Source of the DNA: Pseudomonadota bacterium
GTDB lineage: Bacteria > Pseudomonadota > Alphaproteobacteria > Rhodobacterales > Rhodobacteraceae
Reading direction: 5' to 3'
NCBI GenBank assembly: GCA_027592105.1
Contig: JAQCLA010000079.1
Coordinates: 1 to 9,817, forward strand
Length of the DNA stretch: 9,817 bases
Below the pieces are notes generated by a model that saw only the letters and a list, made by a program, of their open reading frames with translations, was not told the origin of the DNA and did not search any database. The translations under genes were made by a program, and so were the position numbers. Shown here piece after piece: positions 6,766 to 9,817 of the stretch. How positions within the stretch are numbered: position 1 is the stretch's first letter; the number at the start of each line of letters is the position of its first letter.

Positions 6766-7412
6766 TCCGCAAGCTTGACCTGCCCGATGCTGCCGGTGCC
6801 ACGGCGGATGCGCGCATCTCGGCCCCTTCGGCGCTGAGAAACCGCGACGCGATCACAGCCGAGTTGACCCGCATCGCGCCCAAGCATGGTTGCGCCTTGG
6901 AAATCGCCTCCGGCACGGGTGAGCATGTGATCCGCTTTGCCGCCGCCATGCCGGGGCTGGAATGGCAGCCGACCGATCCCGACCCCACGCGCCGCGCCTC
7001 GGTCGCGGCATGGGTGGCGGACGCAAAGCTGCGCAATATACGCCCGGCCCTGCATCTGGATGCCGCAAGTCCCGGCTGGGCCAAGGATCACGGCCCTGCC
7101 GATCTGATCGTGCTGATCAACCTGTTGCACCTGATTTCCATGCCCGAGGTTGCGACGGTCTTGGCCGAGGTTGCAAAGGCGCTCGCCCCGGGCGGGCGCT
7201 TCGCGCTCTATGGCCCGTTCTTGCGCGATGGTCAGGCGACAAGCCAAGGCGACGCCGATTTCGACACCGCCCTGCGCGCCCAAGACCCCGCCATCGGCTA
7301 CAAGGATATGGCTGATGTGATCGCGATGTTGCAAAGCCACGGGCTGACCCATGCCGACACCATCGCGATGCCTGCCAACAACCTGTTGCTGGTGTTCAGC
7401 CGCCCAGCCTAG
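6762..7412 (+). CDS. DUF938 (UPF0585) class I SAM-dependent methyltransferase-fold protein
   Basis: The 216-residue product matches the DUF938 family, whose vertebrate member is METTL26; no substrate is established to my knowledge. The SAM-binding motif I is EIASGTGEH at residues 47-55. D72 in QPTDPDP follows strand 2 and should contact the ribose of SAM. LINLLHLISMP (118-128) and the family segment GPFLRDGQATSQGDADFD (151-168) follow, then LRAQDPAIGYKD. It is cytosolic, with no signal or membrane segment. The ATG lies inside the stop of the FAD oxidoreductase gene (4-base ATGA overlap), with a weak GGGACGG about 7 bases upstream, so it depends on translational coupling. Its TAG overlaps the TAG of the convergent GcvT-family gene. 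Methyltransferase activity is inferred from the fold only. Confidence 0.88.
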   Translation: MIRKLDLPDAAGATADARISAPSALRNRDAITAELTRIAPKHGCALEIASGTGEHVIRFAAAMPGLEWQPTDPDPTRRASVAAWVADAKLRNIRPALHLDAASPGWAKDHGPADLIVLINLLHLISMPEVATVLAEVAKALAPGGRFALYGPFLRDGQATSQGDADFDTALRAQDPAIGYKDMADVIAMLQSHGLTHADTIAMPANNLLLVFSRPA

Positions 7413-9817
7413 CCATCCACCCGGATCACCGCGTTTTGCGGATCATAGGGGCTGTCTTCGACCACCACCGCATCCCACAACTCGCGGAACATCCGGAGCT
7501 TGAGCTTGGTGCCTACCACCGCCAGATCGGGGCGGACATAGCCCATGCCGATCTGCTTGCTGAAGGCCACCGAATACCCGCCCGAGGTCAGGCGCCCGAT
7601 CTTTTCGCCATCCAGTAGCAGCGCCTCACGCCCCCAAGGGTCGGCATCGGCCGGCCCATCGATCAGAAGCGTGACGCATTTCGAGCGGATACCCGTCGCC
7701 ATCATCGCGTCCTTGCCGTGAAACGCCTTGTCCAGATCGACGAAGCGGTCCAAGCCCGCCTCGAGCGGCGTGGCATCGCGGCCCAGTTCCGTGCCGAAGG
7801 CGCGGTAGCTCTTTTCCTGTCGCAGCCAGTTCTGCGCCCGCGCACCCACGGGTTTCAGCCCATGTTTTTCGCCCACCGCCATCAGCCTATCCCACAAATA
7901 GCGGCCCATCTCGATCGGATGGTGCAATTCCCAACCCAGCTCGCCGGTATAGGCCACGCGCACGGCCACGACCGGGCACATCTCCAGCTCGATCTTGCGG
8001 AGCGATAGCCAGGGGAAGCGCTTGTTCGACAAGGCCGTTTCGGGGTCCGCATCGCGGATCAACTCGGCCAGAATGGCGCGCGAATTCGGACCGGCCAGCG
8101 CAAAGACGCCAAAGCGCGTGGTCCAATCCTCGACCTCGATCCGACCGAACTCCGGCTCCTTATCCGCCACCGCCTTCAGCAGGTTGTCGCGGTCATAGGC
8201 GTGCCAGCCGCCAGCGGAGATCAGGACAAAGCGGTCCTCTTCCTCGCGCATGATGGTGTATTCTGTCCGGGTCGTGCCCGCGCCGGTCAGCGCATAGGTC
8301 AGGTTGATCCGCCCGACCTTTGGCAGCTTGTTGGTGGTGAACCAGTCAAGAAACGCCGCCGCACCGGGGCCTTTGACGACATGCTTGGCAAAGGCCGTGG
8401 CATCGATGATCCCGGCGGTCTGCCGGATCGCTTCCGCCTCGGCTTTCGCATAATTCCACCACCCGCCACGCCGGAAACTCCGGCTGTCATGGTCAAAGCT
8501 GTCGGGCGCGCCCACAGGGCCGTAGTAATTCGGCCGTTCCCAGCCATTCACGCAGCCGAACTGGGCGCCCAATGCCTTTTGCCGGTCATAGGCGGGGGCG
8601 GTGCGCAAGGGACGACAGGCTTCACGCTCTTCATCGGGGTGATGCAAGATGAAGACATGGGAATAGCATTCCTCGTTCTTCCGTGCGGCATATTCGGTCG
8701 TCATCCAATCCGCGCCATAGCGCTTGGGATCGAGCGAGGCCATGTCGATCTCGGCCTCGCCTGCGACCATCATCTGGGCGAGGTAATAGCCCGTGCCGCC
8801 CGCCGCCGTGATGCCGAAGCTGAAGCCTTCCGCCAGCCACATGTTGCGCAAGCCCGGCGCGGGGCCGACCAGCGGGTTGCCATCGGGCGTATAGCAGATC
8901 GGGCCGTTGTAATCATCCTTGAGACCCACCGTTTCCGAGGACGGAAGGCGATGGATCATGCTCATGTATTCTTCTTCGATCCGCTCCAGATCGAGCGGGA
9001 AAAGATCGGCGCGGAAGCTTTCGGGCACACTGTATTCGAAACAGGCCGGCGCGCCATATTCATAGGGCCCCAAGATCCAGCCGCCACGCTCTTCGCGGAC
9101 ATACCATTTCGCATCGGCATCGCGCAGGACGGGATGCTCACCATTGGTTTTACGCCATTCCACCAACGCCGGGTCGGGCTCGGTCACGATATATTGGTGC
9201 TCCACCGGGATGGCGGGGATCTTGATGCCCAAAAGCTTCGCGGTGCGCTGTGCATGGTTGCCGGTGGCGGTCACCACATGCTCTGCCGTGATGATGGCGG
9301 TCTCGTCTGAGGGCACCAAATTGCCGCCCTTCTCGACCATCTTGGTCACGCTGACCTGCCATTCCGACCCGGTCCAAGCATAGCCGTCAACTTGCCATTT
9401 ACGCTCGATCACAACCCCGCGCTGGCGCGCGCCCTTGGCCATGGCCATGGTCACATCGGCAGGGTTGATATAGCCATCGGTGGGGTGAAAGATCGCGCCT
9501 TTCAGATCCTCGGTCCGCACCAAGGGCCAGCGCGCCTTGATCTCGGCGGGTGTCAGCCACTCATGGGGAATGCCGACGGTTTCGGCGGTCGCGGCATAAA
9601 GCATGTATTCATCCATGCGCGCATCGGTCTGCGCCATACGCAGGTTGCCGACGACCGAAAACCCGGCATTCAGCCCCGTCTCGGCCTCCAAGGTCTTGTA
9701 GAACTTGACCGAGTAGTCATGAATATGGCTGGTCGCATAGCCCATGTTGAACAAGGGCAACAAGCCTGCCGCATGCCAGGTCGAGCCGCTGGTCAACTCA
9801 TCACGCTCCAACAGCAT
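7409..9817 (-). CDS. GcvT-family FAD-dependent dehydrogenase (dimethylglycine/sarcosine dehydrogenase-like), 5'-truncated by window edge
   Basis: 802 residues are visible of a flavoenzyme that by family oxidatively demethylates N-methylglycines and passes the one-carbon unit to tetrahydrofolate. The ATG at 9817 is an internal Met: the GxGxxG FAD motif that should sit about 20-25 residues earlier is outside the window, so perhaps 30-40 residues are missing. ELTSGSTWHAAG (7-18 of the visible part) matches the dimethylglycine dehydrogenase flavinylation site, with H15 as the probable covalent FAD attachment. Domains: DAO-type FAD domain about 1-355, FAO_M linker about 358-412, GCV_T folate-binding domain about 418-690 (YTGELGWELHHP at 623-634, LEAGLDRFVDLDKAFHGKD at 685-703), and GCV_T C-terminal barrel about 712-795 (TSGGYS, GMGYVRP). 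There are no internal stops. Sarcosine dehydrogenase, dimethylglycine dehydrogenase and a related uncharacterised N-methyl oxidase are all possible. The last codon is followed by a TAG overlapping the DUF938 stop. Confidence 0.88.
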   Translation of the reverse strand: MLLERDELTSGSTWHAAGLLPLFNMGYATSHIHDYSVKFYKTLEAETGLNAGFSVVGNLRMAQTDARMDEYMLYAATAETVGIPHEWLTPAEIKARWPLVRTEDLKGAIFHPTDGYINPADVTMAMAKGARQRGVVIERKWQVDGYAWTGSEWQVSVTKMVEKGGNLVPSDETAIITAEHVVTATGNHAQRTAKLLGIKIPAIPVEHQYIVTEPDPALVEWRKTNGEHPVLRDADAKWYVREERGGWILGPYEYGAPACFEYSVPESFRADLFPLDLERIEEEYMSMIHRLPSSETVGLKDDYNGPICYTPDGNPLVGPAPGLRNMWLAEGFSFGITAAGGTGYYLAQMMVAGEAEIDMASLDPKRYGADWMTTEYAARKNEECYSHVFILHHPDEEREACRPLRTAPAYDRQKALGAQFGCVNGWERPNYYGPVGAPDSFDHDSRSFRRGGWWNYAKAEAEAIRQTAGIIDATAFAKHVVKGPGAAAFLDWFTTNKLPKVGRINLTYALTGAGTTRTEYTIMREEEDRFVLISAGGWHAYDRDNLLKAVADKEPEFGRIEVEDWTTRFGVFALAGPNSRAILAELIRDADPETALSNKRFPWLSLRKIELEMCPVVAVRVAYTGELGWELHHPIEMGRYLWDRLMAVGEKHGLKPVGARAQNWLRQEKSYRAFGTELGRDATPLEAGLDRFVDLDKAFHGKDAMMATGIRSKCVTLLIDGPADADPWGREALLLDGEKIGRLTSGGYSVAFSKQIGMGYVRPDLAVVGTKLKLRMFRELWDAVVVEDSPYDPQNAVIRVDG

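Noticed and set aside
8201..9310. 369-codon plus-strand reading frame opposite the GcvT-family gene
   Set aside because: It lies wholly antisense to a well-supported flavoprotein with recognisable domains. The His/Arg/Gly-rich translation is typical of a shadow frame in GC-rich DNA.

Overview
The window is GC-rich, densely packed bacterial chromosome, about two thirds GC in the coding lines I counted. The gene content fits an alphaproteobacterium, most likely of the Rhodobacteraceae (Rhodobacterales): a GcvT-family dimethylglycine/sarcosine dehydrogenase-like flavoprotein, a DUF938 protein coupled to a small FAD oxidoreductase, and an SH3_4 protein divergent from a D-2-hydroxyacid dehydrogenase. 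The taxon is inferred from these families, not from a marker gene.

Layout, left to right. 26-2044 (+) is a complete M3 metallopeptidase, Dcp-like. It converges, with a 4-base gap, on a YbjJ-like MFS transporter (2049-3188, -). Upstream of the transporter on the same strand is a secreted SH3-domain protein (3227-3874, -). A 141-base divergent spacer separates that from a D-2-hydroxyacid dehydrogenase (4016-5002, +). Next comes a compositionally distinct stretch (about 5003-5590) holding one small predicted lipoprotein gene (5089-5523, +). It has its own leader hairpins and a terminator-like stem. Then a translationally coupled pair: an FAD-dependent DAO-fold oxidoreductase (5671-6765, +) and a DUF938 methyltransferase-fold protein (6762-7412, +). 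The pair converges on a large GcvT-family flavoprotein (7409-9817, -) whose N-terminus lies outside the window. The two stop codons share a CTAG palindrome.

The genes do not form one pathway. They look like several short transcription units: dcp alone; SH3 protein with MFS transporter; the dehydrogenase; the lipoprotein; the FAD oxidoreductase with DUF938; and the GcvT-family enzyme. Three of them (dehydrogenase, DAO-type oxidoreductase, GcvT-family flavoprotein) are compatible with glyoxylate/glycerate and glycine or N-methylglycine turnover, but that link is inference.

The most interesting material is in non-coding DNA around the lipoprotein gene. There are two mutually exclusive hairpins upstream of its start, one of which would bury the Shine-Dalgarno. 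Competing hairpins follow its stop codon. A five-tract G-quadruplex motif lies on the minus strand just before the oxidoreductase start, which has no Shine-Dalgarno. The dehydrogenase also lacks the usual catalytic glutamate at its aligned position. I saw no tRNA, rRNA, CRISPR array, insertion sequence or phage gene.
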